Part shown: positions 25,084-33,066 of the stretch, piece by piece
How positions within the stretch are numbered: the stretch's first letter is position 1
Layout: each line of letters begins with the position of its first letter
NCBI GenBank assembly: GCA_027489065.1
Contig: JAIYAM010000033.1
Location: 1 to 38,352, forward strand
DNA length: 38,352 bases
Origin: Erythrobacteraceae bacterium
GTDB taxonomy: Bacteria; Pseudomonadota; Alphaproteobacteria; Sphingomonadales; Sphingomonadaceae
Direction of reading: 5' to 3'
Notes under the pieces: model-generated
The model's input: the letters and a program-made list of their open reading frames with translations, nothing else
Told to the model about the DNA's origin: nothing
Databases searched by the model: none
Made by a program: the position numbers and the translations under genes

Positions 25084-25485
25084 ATGTTCGTTTCCGCTCT
25101 CGCTCTCGCCCTGACTGCCGCATCGCCTTCGTCGGGTGCGCTGCCCGCGACGCTCGCGGCGGCCCCGGAACTCGCCGCCGAGACACTCGCGGCTGGACGA
25201 GGGGAAGAAGCGCTGGTGACGCTCCAGAAAGCCAGCGCAGCCGATCCGCACGATCCGGCGGTGCTCATCAATCTCGGTATCGCCTATGCGCACGCAGGCG
25301 ACGAGGTGAAGGCCCGCGCAGCCTTTCAGCAGGCGCTGACCTGCCAGGAAGTGATCGAGCTCGACACCGCCGACGGGACCACGACGGATTCGCGCAAGCT
25401 CGCCCGCAAGGCGATCCGGATGCTCGAGCGCGGTGAATTCCGGCCAGCGGCAACGCGTGCCGGCCAGCTGACCTATCGCGACTGA
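25084..25485 (+). CDS. exported TPR-repeat protein
   Basis: A 133-residue protein. The ATG at 25084 has a strong GGAGGAG ribosome site (25069-25075). An N-terminal hydrophobic stretch (VSALALALTAASPSSGALP) looks like a signal peptide. Residues about 35-90 make at least one clear TPR unit (PAVLINLGIAYAHAGDEVKARAAFQQAL) preceded by a related helix pair (AAETLAAGRGEEALVTLQKASAADP). Likely a periplasmic protein-protein interaction module. It diverges from the lipoprotein/TonB-receptor genes, so a shared role is possible but not shown. Confidence 0.78.
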   Translation: MFVSALALALTAASPSSGALPATLAAAPELAAETLAAGRGEEALVTLQKASAADPHDPAVLINLGIAYAHAGDEVKARAAFQQALTCQEVIELDTADGTTTDSRKLARKAIRMLERGEFRPAATRAGQLTYRD

Positions 25486-25506
25486 TCGACAGGAACGCAG
25501 GCTTGC

Positions 25507-25530
25507 GAGGTCCCGTTCAGCGGGCCTCTT
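25507..25530 (+). terminator. weak candidate terminator between convergent genes
   Basis: An imperfect stem (GAGGTCC / GGGCCTC, with one G-T pair) with a GC-rich loop, between the TPR gene and the convergent NADH dehydrogenase gene. Only two T follow, so intrinsic termination is doubtful. Confidence 0.25.
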
Positions 25531-25549
25531 GTCGCCTTGAGGCCGGAAG

Positions 25550-26881
25550 TTACGCCGAACCTTGCGCAGTTTGCGGTTCCTTCGGCACGCCGGTGATCAG
25601 CCGCGCACCGCGCTGGAAGGTGACATAGCGCCACAGCCACTGAAGGCTGACCAGCACGCGCTGTTCGAAGGCGACCAGCAGATAGACGTGAACCACCGCC
25701 CATAGCACCCAGGCGGGATAGCCCTTCAGCCGGCGCTTGCCGAAGTCGAAAACGGCGGCGTGGCGGCCGATGATCGCCGTATTGCCACGGTTGCGGAAGG
25801 CGAAGGGCGCGACCGCGCCGCTCGCGCCGCGCGCCTGCCGGGCGAGTTCGCGCCCGAGATGCTCCCCCTGCTGCTTGGCGACCTGCGCGAGGCCGGGGAG
25901 GGGCGCGCCGCTTGCCCCCGGAGCGGCCACGGTGTCGCCGATCGCGTAGATGCCGGGAAAGCCCGCCACCTCGAGCCGATCGCTGACCGGAATGCGCCCG
26001 GCGCGGTCAGGCGCGATGCCTAGCCACCGGTCGGCGGGCGAAGCGCGGATGCCCGCGCCCCACACCATCGCGTTCGCAGCCAGAAATCCGCCCGGCAAGC
26101 GAACGCCCTCGGCAGTGACATCCTCGACGGCCTCGCCCGTCCGCACTTCGACGCCCAGTGCCTCGAGCCGCTGCAAGGCATAGGCGGAGAGCTCCTCGGG
26201 GAAGGCCGAAAGGATCCGGGGGCCAGCCTCGACCAGGACGACGCGGGCCTCGCGCGGGTCGATGTGGCGGAAGTCGCGGGCGAGCGCGTGGCGCGCCAGT
26301 TCGGCGATCGACCCTGCCATCTCGACGCCGGTCGGCCCGCCGCCGATGATCACGCTGGTCATCAGCGCCTGCCGCCTTGCGGCGTTGCTCTCGCGTTCGG
26401 CGCATTCGAAGCCCATCAGCACCCGCGTACGGATCGCGCGGGCGTTGTCGATGGTCTTGAGGCCGGGCGCGTGCTCCGCCCAGGCGTCATTGCCGAAGTA
26501 GTTGTAGACCGAGCCCGTCGCGATCACGAGCGTATCGTAGGGTATCCGCGCGCCGTCCTCGGTCAGCACCGCCTTGCGGCGCGTGTCGATGCCGGTCACC
26601 TCGGCGAGCAGCACCTCGGCGTTGCGCTGATGGCGCAGCATCTTGCGGATCGGCTCGGCGATGTCGGCAGGCGAGAGCGCGGCGGTCGCCACCTGATAGA
26701 GCAGCGGCTGGAAGAGGTGGTAGTTGTTGCGGTCGATGAGCGTCACGGTGACGGGCGCGCGGGCCAGCGCCTTGGCACAGGCAATGCCGCCGAATCCCCC
26801 GCCGATGATGACGACATGGGGCGCAGCCGGCGCGGTGCCGGGTCGCTCGAGCGGCGACCTGCCGGGGTCTGCGTCAGCCAT
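25550..26881 (-). CDS. ndh: type II NADH dehydrogenase (NDH-2)
   Basis: A 443-residue flavoprotein that oxidises NADH and reduces quinone without pumping protons. The FAD-binding motif is VIIGGGFGGIACAKAL (about residues 24-39), followed by LIDRNNYHLFQPLLYQVATAALSPADIA, a family signature including the quinone-site region. The NADH-binding VIIGGGPTGVEMAGSIAEL and the late YAIGDTVAA follow. The C-terminal helical segment (VLWAVVHVYLLVAF) anchors it to the inner membrane. The frame is open upstream to 26971 but that part lies inside cphB; the ATG at 26881 (MADADPG) fits and overlaps the cphB stop by eight bases. As the last gene of the cyanophycin operon it is probably co-transcribed. Confidence 0.9.
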   Translation of the reverse strand: MADADPGRSPLERPGTAPAAPHVVIIGGGFGGIACAKALARAPVTVTLIDRNNYHLFQPLLYQVATAALSPADIAEPIRKMLRHQRNAEVLLAEVTGIDTRRKAVLTEDGARIPYDTLVIATGSVYNYFGNDAWAEHAPGLKTIDNARAIRTRVLMGFECAERESNAARRQALMTSVIIGGGPTGVEMAGSIAELARHALARDFRHIDPREARVVLVEAGPRILSAFPEELSAYALQRLEALGVEVRTGEAVEDVTAEGVRLPGGFLAANAMVWGAGIRASPADRWLGIAPDRAGRIPVSDRLEVAGFPGIYAIGDTVAAPGASGAPLPGLAQVAKQQGEHLGRELARQARGASGAVAPFAFRNRGNTAIIGRHAAVFDFGKRRLKGYPAWVLWAVVHVYLLVAFEQRVLVSLQWLWRYVTFQRGARLITGVPKEPQTAQGSA

Positions 26882-27713
26882 GCCTTGCGTCTTCGTCGGA
26901 GACGGCCAGCGGCTTGCGGGTCGCAAGGTCGAATTCGGCCCCCGTGCCCAGCACATGCGCGCACAGATCATGGACCGTGATCGGTGCGCCGGTTCGCACC
27001 TCCGAGACGTCCGAGAAGGACACCCCGGCCGGATCGAGAAGATAGGCCGCGCCCGAGCCGATGACGCTCAGCTTCCCGTCCTCGACCACCGCCGCGGTGT
27101 CCTCGTCGAGCCCCAGCCCGAGCGAGCCGGGCGCCGCTGCCAGAGCCGCCACGAGCCGGCCGATGCGGCCGCGCTGCGCGAAGTGCTGGTCGATGATGGT
27201 GTCCTCCATGAGCCCAAGCCCAGGGGCCATCGCCACCGCGCCGCGCCGTCCGCTGTCGTCGCTGTCGCCCGAGACCAGCATCGTCGCGCTCATCGCCGAG
27301 GCTCCGGCAGAAGTGCCCGCGATCAGGCCGCCCTCCTCGTGCAGCCGGGCGAGCCACGCGCCCAGCGCGGTGCCGGCGACCATGCTGACAAGCCGCGTCT
27401 GGTTGCCGCCGGTGAAGAAGATCCCGCTTGCGCCTTCGACCAGATCGAGGGTGGCGGGCGAATCGGCATCGCTGCGCTGATCGAGGTAGAGTTCGACGAG
27501 TTCGCCCCGGTGCAGCCCTTCGAAGGCCGCGCGGTAATCGTCGAAATATCCGGTGCGCGAGTGGCTGGCGATGGTCGCGATCACCAGCTTCCCGCCGCCG
27601 AGCCGCTTGGCAATGGCGGCAAGGATCGTGCGCCGGCCATCGGGATCGCGGTCCTCATGTCCGCCGATGATGAACAGCGGCCCCGGTGTGCGCTCATGAG
27701 ATGCCTCGCTCAT
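26874..27713 (-). CDS. cphB: cyanophycinase (peptidase family S51)
   Basis: Cyanophycinase cuts cyanophycin to beta-Asp-Arg dipeptides. The 279-residue product has the S51 nucleophile motif GTSAGAS (S135), preceded by FFTGGNQ, with IIGGHED near the N-terminus and an acidic segment LGLGLDEDTAAVV. Length is typical of the intracellular form; there is no signal peptide. It overlaps iaaA by four bases (ATGA) and has a GGAGGAAGG ribosome site inside iaaA; it overlaps ndh at its end. The neighbours iaaA and cphA confirm the assignment. Confidence 0.94.
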   Translation of the reverse strand: MSEASHERTPGPLFIIGGHEDRDPDGRRTILAAIAKRLGGGKLVIATIASHSRTGYFDDYRAAFEGLHRGELVELYLDQRSDADSPATLDLVEGASGIFFTGGNQTRLVSMVAGTALGAWLARLHEEGGLIAGTSAGASAMSATMLVSGDSDDSGRRGAVAMAPGLGLMEDTIIDQHFAQRGRIGRLVAALAAAPGSLGLGLDEDTAAVVEDGKLSVIGSGAAYLLDPAGVSFSDVSEVRTGAPITVHDLCAHVLGTGAEFDLATRKPLAVSDEDARHG

Positions 27714-28594
27714 GGGCCTTCCTCCTCGTCCCGGGAAAGCCAGATCGACGGATCCTCATCCCCTGCGCGCATCAGCGCCACCGCGAAGTGCGAGCTGTTG
27801 TGCCCGAAGCCGGGCTGGCCCTTGCGATCGAGCGCGACGGCCCCGCCTTCCGCCCCGAGCCGCGCGAGCCGCGCGAGCGAGCACTGGATCGCCGGCATCA
27901 CGTCCATCCGGCCGAGCTTGTCGATGATCCGCGAGGCCAGCACCGTCCGCGCGATCTCCTCACCATCCCCCGAAAGGGCCACCGCGCCGAGCGTGTTGTC
28001 GGCATAGAAGCCGCAGCCCGGCATCGGACTGTCGCCGACCCTGCCGACCCGTGTGCCTTCGAGCCCGCCGGTCGAGGTGCCGGCGGCGAAATCGCCATTG
28101 CTGTCGAGCGCCACCGCTCCCACCGTGTCGCAGGCGGCATCGGCGCTCACCACGGCGCGGACCGGTTGGCGCTGTTCGTCGTCCTTCAGTTCAGCCCCGC
28201 GCTCCCTTGCGAAGGCGAGCGCGCCGTTTCCGGCGAGCAGGATCTCGCGTTCCCTCAGCACCTCGCGCGCGACGCTGACCGGGTGCCGCACCAGCGGCAG
28301 CGCGGCGACCGCGCCGACGGCGAGCGATGCTCCGTCCATCATCCCGGCGCACATCTCGATCCCGCCGGCGCGATTGGGAACGGCGCCTGTCCCGGCGTTG
28401 AACACCGGATGGTCCTCCATGACCCGGATCGCCGCCTCCACGGCAGCAACGGCCGAACCGCCCGCCGCGAGCACATCGGCCCCGGCGCGCACGGCTTCAT
28501 CGAGGCCCTCGCGGTTGTCGCTTTCCTCCTCCGGAGCAATGGTCTTGGCGCCGCCGTGGATCAGGATCGTCCAGCCCGTCATCCGGCCGCTCAC
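27710..28594 (-). CDS. iaaA: isoaspartyl peptidase / L-asparaginase (Ntn hydrolase)
   Basis: This plant-type asparaginase family hydrolyses isoaspartyl dipeptides; here it would split beta-Asp-Arg, the product of cyanophycinase, into Asp and Arg. The 294-residue precursor shows IHGGAK at the start, the self-cleavage site with the nucleophile Thr157 in DTVGAVALD, then STGGLEGTRVGRVGDSP as the substrate-binding strand. The GTG at 28594 overlaps the cphA stop (GTGA); an ATG at 28582 giving MTGWTILIHGG is an equally possible start. Its place between cphA and cphB fits a dedicated cyanophycin dipeptidase. Confidence 0.92.
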   Translation of the reverse strand: MSGRMTGWTILIHGGAKTIAPEEESDNREGLDEAVRAGADVLAAGGSAVAAVEAAIRVMEDHPVFNAGTGAVPNRAGGIEMCAGMMDGASLAVGAVAALPLVRHPVSVAREVLREREILLAGNGALAFARERGAELKDDEQRQPVRAVVSADAACDTVGAVALDSNGDFAAGTSTGGLEGTRVGRVGDSPMPGCGFYADNTLGAVALSGDGEEIARTVLASRIIDKLGRMDVMPAIQCSLARLARLGAEGGAVALDRKGQPGFGHNSSHFAVALMRAGDEDPSIWLSRDEEEGP

Positions 28595-31389
28595 AGGCTG
28601 TGCCCCGCCTGAGCGGTCATGGTCAGCGGTTGGACGATACCGGGTCTGGCCTCGTCAGGCTGGAAATTGACGACCTGCCGCCAGCAACCTTCGACATCGC
28701 TGGGCGTCAGAACCAGCAGGTCACCCGGCCCGGCCAGGGCAAGGCCGATCGCGTTGGCCTCGGCCTCCGCAGTCACGGCCCGCACCTGGCCGCGCAGCAG
28801 GCCGCTCTCCTCCGCCCCCCGCTTGAGCAGAGCCAGCAGTTCGCCGCGCGGGCGCCCGCGGGTCACGGGGTCTTCGCGGAACACCAGTTCATCGAACAGC
28901 CGGGCGGAGAGGCGCGCCATTTCGAGCACGTCCTCGTCGCGGCGGTCACCGGGCACAGAGATGACCCCGATCGTGCGCTGGTAGCGATGCCGCAGCCCGT
29001 CGATCACCGCGCCGAGCGCTTCGAGCCCGGCGACGTTGTGGGCGTAGTCGACGATGGCCCGGAAGCCGTGCGCGTCGTGGACATTGAGGCGGCCGGGGTT
29101 CTGCTCGAAATCCGACTGGAAGGTGCCCAGCGCGGTGCGGATCGTCGGCAGGGAAATGCCGTGCGCCGCCGCCATCGCCGAGGCCGCGAGCGCATTGGCG
29201 ATGTTGAAGACGGCAAGGCCATGTAGCGTCGCAGGGATTGAGGCGGCGGGCAGAATCACTTCGCGCAGGCCTTCGCGGTGCAGCACGATCGTGCCTCCGT
29301 CCGGCCCCGGCTCGCGGACCATCGCCGCGCCGCCTTTCTCGATGTGCCGTGCGAGCCACGGCGCCATTTCGGCCTCGCCGCCTTCAAGCGAGAACCACAT
29401 GACGGAGCCTCGGGCGCGCCGCGCCATCTTGCGGGTCAGGGGATCGTCCGCATTCAGCACCGAAACCCCGCGCCGGCGCACGCTTTCGATGATCAGCGAC
29501 TTGACCTCGGCAAGCTGCTCGACCGTGTCGATGCCCTTGAGCCCAAGGTGATCGGCCGTGACATTGAGCACCGCGCCCACGTCTGCCTCTCCATAGGCGA
29601 TGCCTTCGCGCAGTATGCCGCCGCGCGCGGTTTCGAGGATCGCCACCTCGACGCAGGGATCGCTCAGCACCATGCGCGCGCTGCGCGGTCCGGTGGCATC
29701 GCCCGGCACGATCAGCGTGTCGTTCACGAAAGCGCCGGCTGTCGAAGTCATGCCGACGATCTTGCCGGTGAAGCGGAAGATGTGGCGCAGCATCCGCGCA
29801 GTGGTCGATTTGCCATTGGTGCCGGTGATCGCGAAGATCGGCACGCGCGAGCGGCTGCCGCGCGGGAACAGCATTTCGATGACGGGCCGCGCCACGTCCC
29901 GCGAGGCGCCTTGCGAAGGTTCAAGATGCATCCGGAAACCGGGCGCGGCATTGACCTCGATCACCCCGCCGCCGGTCTCGCGCACGCTCTGCGCGATGTG
30001 GGGCGCGATGAAGTCGATTCCTGCAACATCGAGCCCGAGGATCATCGCCGCGCGGGCGGCGATGGCGGCATTGTCCGGGTGGATTTCGTTGGTGCGATCG
30101 ATCGCGGTGCCGCCTGTCGAAAGGTTGGCGGTGACCGCGAGAAACACGGTTTCGCCGCGGGCCGGAACGCTTGCGGGGGTAAGACCGGCCCTCGCGAGAA
30201 GATCCTGCGCGGCGGCATCGAGCTTGATGCGGGTCATCACCTTTTCGTGGCCGACGCCCCGGCGCGGATCGCGATTGACCTCTGCGACGAGTTCCTCAAC
30301 CGTCGATGTCCCGTCGCCGATGACGCAGGCCGGCACGCGCTCGGCGACCGCGACGACCCTGCCGTCCACCACCAGGATGCGGTGATCGCGGCCGGCGAAG
30401 AATCGCTCGACGATCACCTCGCCGCCCTTGGCTGCGGGCAGGGCGGCCTGGAACCCGGCACGCAACTGCCCGGGTTCGATGATGCCGGCGGTGATGCCGC
30501 GCCCGTGATTGCCGTCACGCGGCTTGGTGACGAGCGGATAGCCGAGCCGGGCGGCGGCGCGGACTGCCGCGTCCTCGTCCCGCACCACCTCGCCCGTGGG
30601 CACGGGGATGCCGTGCGCGGCGAGGATCTGCTTGGTGTAATCCTTGTCGCCTGCCGCTTCGGCGGCGAGCAGCGGCGTCTTGCCGGTGATGCTGGCGCGG
30701 ATGAGCTGCTGGTAGCGCCCCTGGCCGAGCCGGATCAGACTGCCGCGCCCGAGCCGGGTGACGGGAATGCCGCGCCGCTGCGCCTCGTCGACCAGCGCGC
30801 GGGTCGTCGGGCCCAGCGCGCGGCGATCCGAGAGGCGCTGCAATTGCGCGCGTCTCGCGGCGAGGTCGAAGCCGCTCTCCATCTCGGCCAGCCGGTCCAG
30901 CCCCTCGATGCCTGCGAGCCGGTCCGGCAGCAGGGCGTTGACGAGTTCGAGCGCGATCCGTCCGGCGGCCAGCCCGACCTCTTCGTCGGCATAGGCGAAC
31001 ATCACGTTGTAGACGCCGGGCCGGCCTTTGACCGCGCGGGTCTTGCCCCGGGTGACGCGGTTGCCGACCTCGCACTGCAGTTCCAGCGCGACATGTTCGG
31101 CGACATGGCCGAGCCACGTTCCCTCGTGCAGGCGCTCGGCGAAACCGCCCGCATGCCCGCGACTGCACTGGTGCCGGGCAAGGCCGGGGAGGGCGCCGAG
31201 CAGACGTTCGGCAAAGCCCTCCAGCCGCGTTGTCGGCCATTGCTCCAACCTGCCGAGATCGAGCATGATCCTGATCATCGGGGTATGGCTATAGTAATGT
31301 GCGCCTCGATAGACCGTGTGGTCTGTCACTCGCATAGTCTTGGGGTGTTCGATTACATACTCGCGTAGATCATTATACTGCCGACCCAT
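28591..31389 (-). CDS. cphA: cyanophycin synthetase CphA
   Basis: CphA polymerises Asp and Arg into multi-L-arginyl-poly-L-aspartate, a nitrogen and carbon reserve. The 932-residue product has the N-terminal domain (HTVYRGAHYYSHTPMIRIM; EGTWLGHVAEHVALELQ), the ATP-grasp domain that adds Asp (YTKQILAAHGIPVPTGEVV near residue 250; KPRDGNHGRGI; VIEVNAAPGF near 480) and the Mur-ligase-like domain that adds Arg (P-loop TGTNGKSTTARML near 524; VDYAHN). The longest frame starts at a TTG at 31497. I chose the ATG at 31389 because AAGGA sits seven bases upstream and an extended -10 lies inside the extra segment. The first 40 codons are less GC-rich than the rest. It heads the operon with iaaA, cphB and ndh. 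Only one cphA is present. Confidence 0.94.
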   Translation of the reverse strand: MGRQYNDLREYVIEHPKTMRVTDHTVYRGAHYYSHTPMIRIMLDLGRLEQWPTTRLEGFAERLLGALPGLARHQCSRGHAGGFAERLHEGTWLGHVAEHVALELQCEVGNRVTRGKTRAVKGRPGVYNVMFAYADEEVGLAAGRIALELVNALLPDRLAGIEGLDRLAEMESGFDLAARRAQLQRLSDRRALGPTTRALVDEAQRRGIPVTRLGRGSLIRLGQGRYQQLIRASITGKTPLLAAEAAGDKDYTKQILAAHGIPVPTGEVVRDEDAAVRAAARLGYPLVTKPRDGNHGRGITAGIIEPGQLRAGFQAALPAAKGGEVIVERFFAGRDHRILVVDGRVVAVAERVPACVIGDGTSTVEELVAEVNRDPRRGVGHEKVMTRIKLDAAAQDLLARAGLTPASVPARGETVFLAVTANLSTGGTAIDRTNEIHPDNAAIAARAAMILGLDVAGIDFIAPHIAQSVRETGGGVIEVNAAPGFRMHLEPSQGASRDVARPVIEMLFPRGSRSRVPIFAITGTNGKSTTARMLRHIFRFTGKIVGMTSTAGAFVNDTLIVPGDATGPRSARMVLSDPCVEVAILETARGGILREGIAYGEADVGAVLNVTADHLGLKGIDTVEQLAEVKSLIIESVRRRGVSVLNADDPLTRKMARRARGSVMWFSLEGGEAEMAPWLARHIEKGGAAMVREPGPDGGTIVLHREGLREVILPAASIPATLHGLAVFNIANALAASAMAAAHGISLPTIRTALGTFQSDFEQNPGRLNVHDAHGFRAIVDYAHNVAGLEALGAVIDGLRHRYQRTIGVISVPGDRRDEDVLEMARLSARLFDELVFREDPVTRGRPRGELLALLKRGAEESGLLRGQVRAVTAEAEANAIGLALAGPGDLLVLTPSDVEGCWRQVVNFQPDEARPGIVQPLTMTAQAGHSL

Positions 31390-31429
31390 CGCCGTTTCCT
31401 TGATAATCCCGATTGCATCAAAAATGCCG

Positions 31430-31438
31430 AGTATATCA
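31430..31438 (-). promoter_or_regulatory. extended -10 promoter element for cphA
   Basis: On the minus strand TGATATACT is an extended -10 (TG-N-TATACT) in an AT-rich stretch 41 bases upstream of the chosen cphA ATG. A -35 element is not obvious, which extended -10 promoters can dispense with. It implies a leader of about 30-35 bases. The prediction is by eye. Confidence 0.5.
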
Positions 31439-31555
31439 TCTGTAAAAGCGAGGGTTTTCGCCATAACATCGGTTCGAAAGCGATGTTTGGCGCGCAAGGT
31501 CGGCGCTGGCGCGAGCCGATCCGGCGCAAGGCAGGTTTGATTGCTGCAAGGTGGG

Positions 31556-31610
31556 TCCAGAGCCCGCCCAGACCCCCGCTAGACCCCCTCCAACCCTGTC
31601 TCGACCCCCT
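31556..31610 (-). repeat. G-rich repeat array next to parS-like copy 2 (about 11-bp period)
   Basis: Read on the minus strand, units resembling GGGGGTCTAGA recur with a 10-11 base step: GGGGGTCGAGA, AGGGTTGGA, GGGGGTCTAGC, GGGGGTCTGGG, CGGGCTCTGGA. The repeat is the same as in the array at 10429-10483 but less regular. Five runs of three or more G lie within loop lengths of one to eight bases, so a G-quadruplex on the minus strand is possible. It lies between the cphA promoter and the palindrome at 31631. Confidence 0.75.
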
Positions 31611-31630
31611 CCAGGGGCCGGTTCAGCCGA

Positions 31631-31646
31631 TGTTTCATGTGAAACA
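31631..31646. promoter_or_regulatory. parS: ParB-binding (parS)-like palindrome, copy 2
   Basis: TGTTTCATGTGAAACA differs from the conserved parS 16-mer TGTTTCACGTGAAACA at one central base, and from copy 1 at two positions. On the minus strand it is followed by TCGGC, exactly as copy 1 is on the plus strand. It is noncoding. ParB binding is inferred; the central change may weaken it. Confidence 0.7.
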
Positions 31647-31880
31647 CTGCACCGATGGCGCAGTGCGAAGCCATCGCTGTCCCTCGCAGGTGGCGAGCGG
31701 CGGGAAATGTCGTGGAAAGGCTTGCCACCGCGGAGGGATCGGTCAGCCAAAACCGTCCCGGTATGAGCGGCGGGTACCGAGAGGGAGTGCGCTGGTGAGC
31801 CGCCATGCGGCACGCGGCATCGCGCTTCGCCTCACGCCGGGCAAAAGCGGTTTACCGTCAGCGCCTTGCAGCGAAATTGG

Positions 31881-31954
31881 TCGGGGAGAGAGGATTCGAA
31901 CCTCCGGCCCCTGCCTCCCGAAGACAGTGCTCTACCAGGCTGAGCTACTCCCCG
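31881..31954 (-). tRNA. tRNA-Pro (anticodon CGG)
   Basis: On the minus strand the acceptor CGGGGAG pairs with CTCCCCG and the discriminator A follows. The D arm is TAGCTCAGCCTGGTAGAGC, the anticodon loop TTCGGGA gives anticodon CGG (proline) and the T loop is TTCGAAT. No CCA is encoded. It diverges from thyA, with the 66 bases between carrying both promoters. Confidence 0.95.
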
Positions 31955-32020
31955 ACCGTGTCGGCTCCACAAGGGCAAAACCCCCCGTGGATCGAGGCAA
32001 GGCGCGCCCTATAGGTGGCG

Positions 32021-33046
32021 ATGAGCACAGTGGCAAGCGGGCAAATGCGCGCTATGGTCATGAGCATGGCCAGCCTCGCGAATCCCTTTTCCGGTTCCGT
32101 CCCGTCGGGGGCACGACCCCATCCCGAGCAGCAATATCTCGACCTGATGCGTCAGGTCTGGGAGACGGGCAGCGAACGCGTCGACCGCACCGGGATCGGC
32201 ACGCGATCAGTGTGCGGGGCGATGCTGCGATTCGATCTGGGCGGGGGTGCGATGCCGCTGCTCACGACCAAGCGCGTGTACTGGAAAACCGCGACCCGCG
32301 AATTGTTGTGGTTCCTGACCGGGGAAACCAACATCCGCCCGCTGGTGCTGCAGGGCGTGAAGATCTGGAACGAGTGGCCCCACGCTCGCTACGTCCGCGA
32401 GACGGGCCATCCGCTCAGCCTCGAGGATTTCGTCGCACGAATCGCCGAGGACGAGACTTTCGCCAATCGCTGGGGCGATCTCGGGCCGGTCTACGGCAAG
32501 CAGTGGGTCGATTGGCCGACCTACCGCTACCGTCCCGACGGGCTCTACGAGAAAGGTGAGGGCATCAATCAGATCGCAGCCGTGATCGAGAGCCTCAGGA
32601 CCAGCCCCGGCAGCCGCCGCCACATCATCGAGGGCTGGAACGTCGCCGAGCTCGACCGCATGGCGCTCCCTCCGTGTCACAAGACCTACCAGTTCCACGT
32701 CGCAGGGGAGGGGCCCGACGCGCGGCTCAACTGCCTGCTTTACCAGCGCAGCTGCGACGTCGCGCTCGGACTGCCGTTCAACCTGTGGTCGGCAGCGCTG
32801 CTCACCGCGATGATCGCGCAGCAGGTGGGCATGGAGCCGGGCGAGCTGGTGTGGATGGGGGGCGACGTCCACCTCTACCTCAACCACGCCCATCTGATCG
32901 AGGAACAGCTGTCCCGCGCCCCTCAGAGCCACCCCCGGCTTGCGATCACCCGGACGCCCGAAACAATTTTCGACTACGCGATCGAGGATTTTGTGGTGCA
33001 TGATTACGCGCCGCTGCCACCGATCAGTGCTCCCGTTGCGGTATAG
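32021..33046 (+). CDS. thyA: thymidylate synthase
   Basis: ThyA methylates dUMP to dTMP using methylene-tetrahydrofolate. The catalytic cysteine is in PPCHKTYQFHV (C219 with this start); LYQRSCDVALGLPFNLW binds dUMP and folate and DVHLYLNHAHL closes the active site. With 341 residues it is longer than the 264-residue E. coli type, having an insertion around EDETFANRWGDLGPVYGKQW as in the longer lactobacillar form and about 35 residues before QQYLDLMRQV. The start is uncertain: in-frame ATGs stand at 32021, 32045, 32054, 32060 and 32066; only the first has anything like a ribosome site (AGGTGG, closely spaced), so I used it. The folate theme recurs in the cyclo-ligase at the end of the window. 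Confidence 0.93.
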   Translation: MSTVASGQMRAMVMSMASLANPFSGSVPSGARPHPEQQYLDLMRQVWETGSERVDRTGIGTRSVCGAMLRFDLGGGAMPLLTTKRVYWKTATRELLWFLTGETNIRPLVLQGVKIWNEWPHARYVRETGHPLSLEDFVARIAEDETFANRWGDLGPVYGKQWVDWPTYRYRPDGLYEKGEGINQIAAVIESLRTSPGSRRHIIEGWNVAELDRMALPPCHKTYQFHVAGEGPDARLNCLLYQRSCDVALGLPFNLWSAALLTAMIAQQVGMEPGELVWMGGDVHLYLNHAHLIEEQLSRAPQSHPRLAITRTPETIFDYAIEDFVVHDYAPLPPISAPVAV

Positions 33047-33066
33047 GGACCAAGCCTCCACCGCGC

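Larger units (their letters stand above)
31439..31880. other. intergenic region between cphA promoter and tRNA-Pro
   Basis: About 440 bases with no credible gene. It contains the second repeat array and the second parS-like palindrome (separate entries). The remaining 230 bases up to the tRNA (31647-31880) show no recognisable element; the open frame at 31805-32014 is only a translation across the antisense of tRNA-Pro. Confidence 0.5.

Noticed and set aside
31805..32014. 69-codon frame with a [23 protein letters not shown] segment
   Set aside because: This is the known false product of translating across the antisense of a tRNA gene, here tRNA-Pro.
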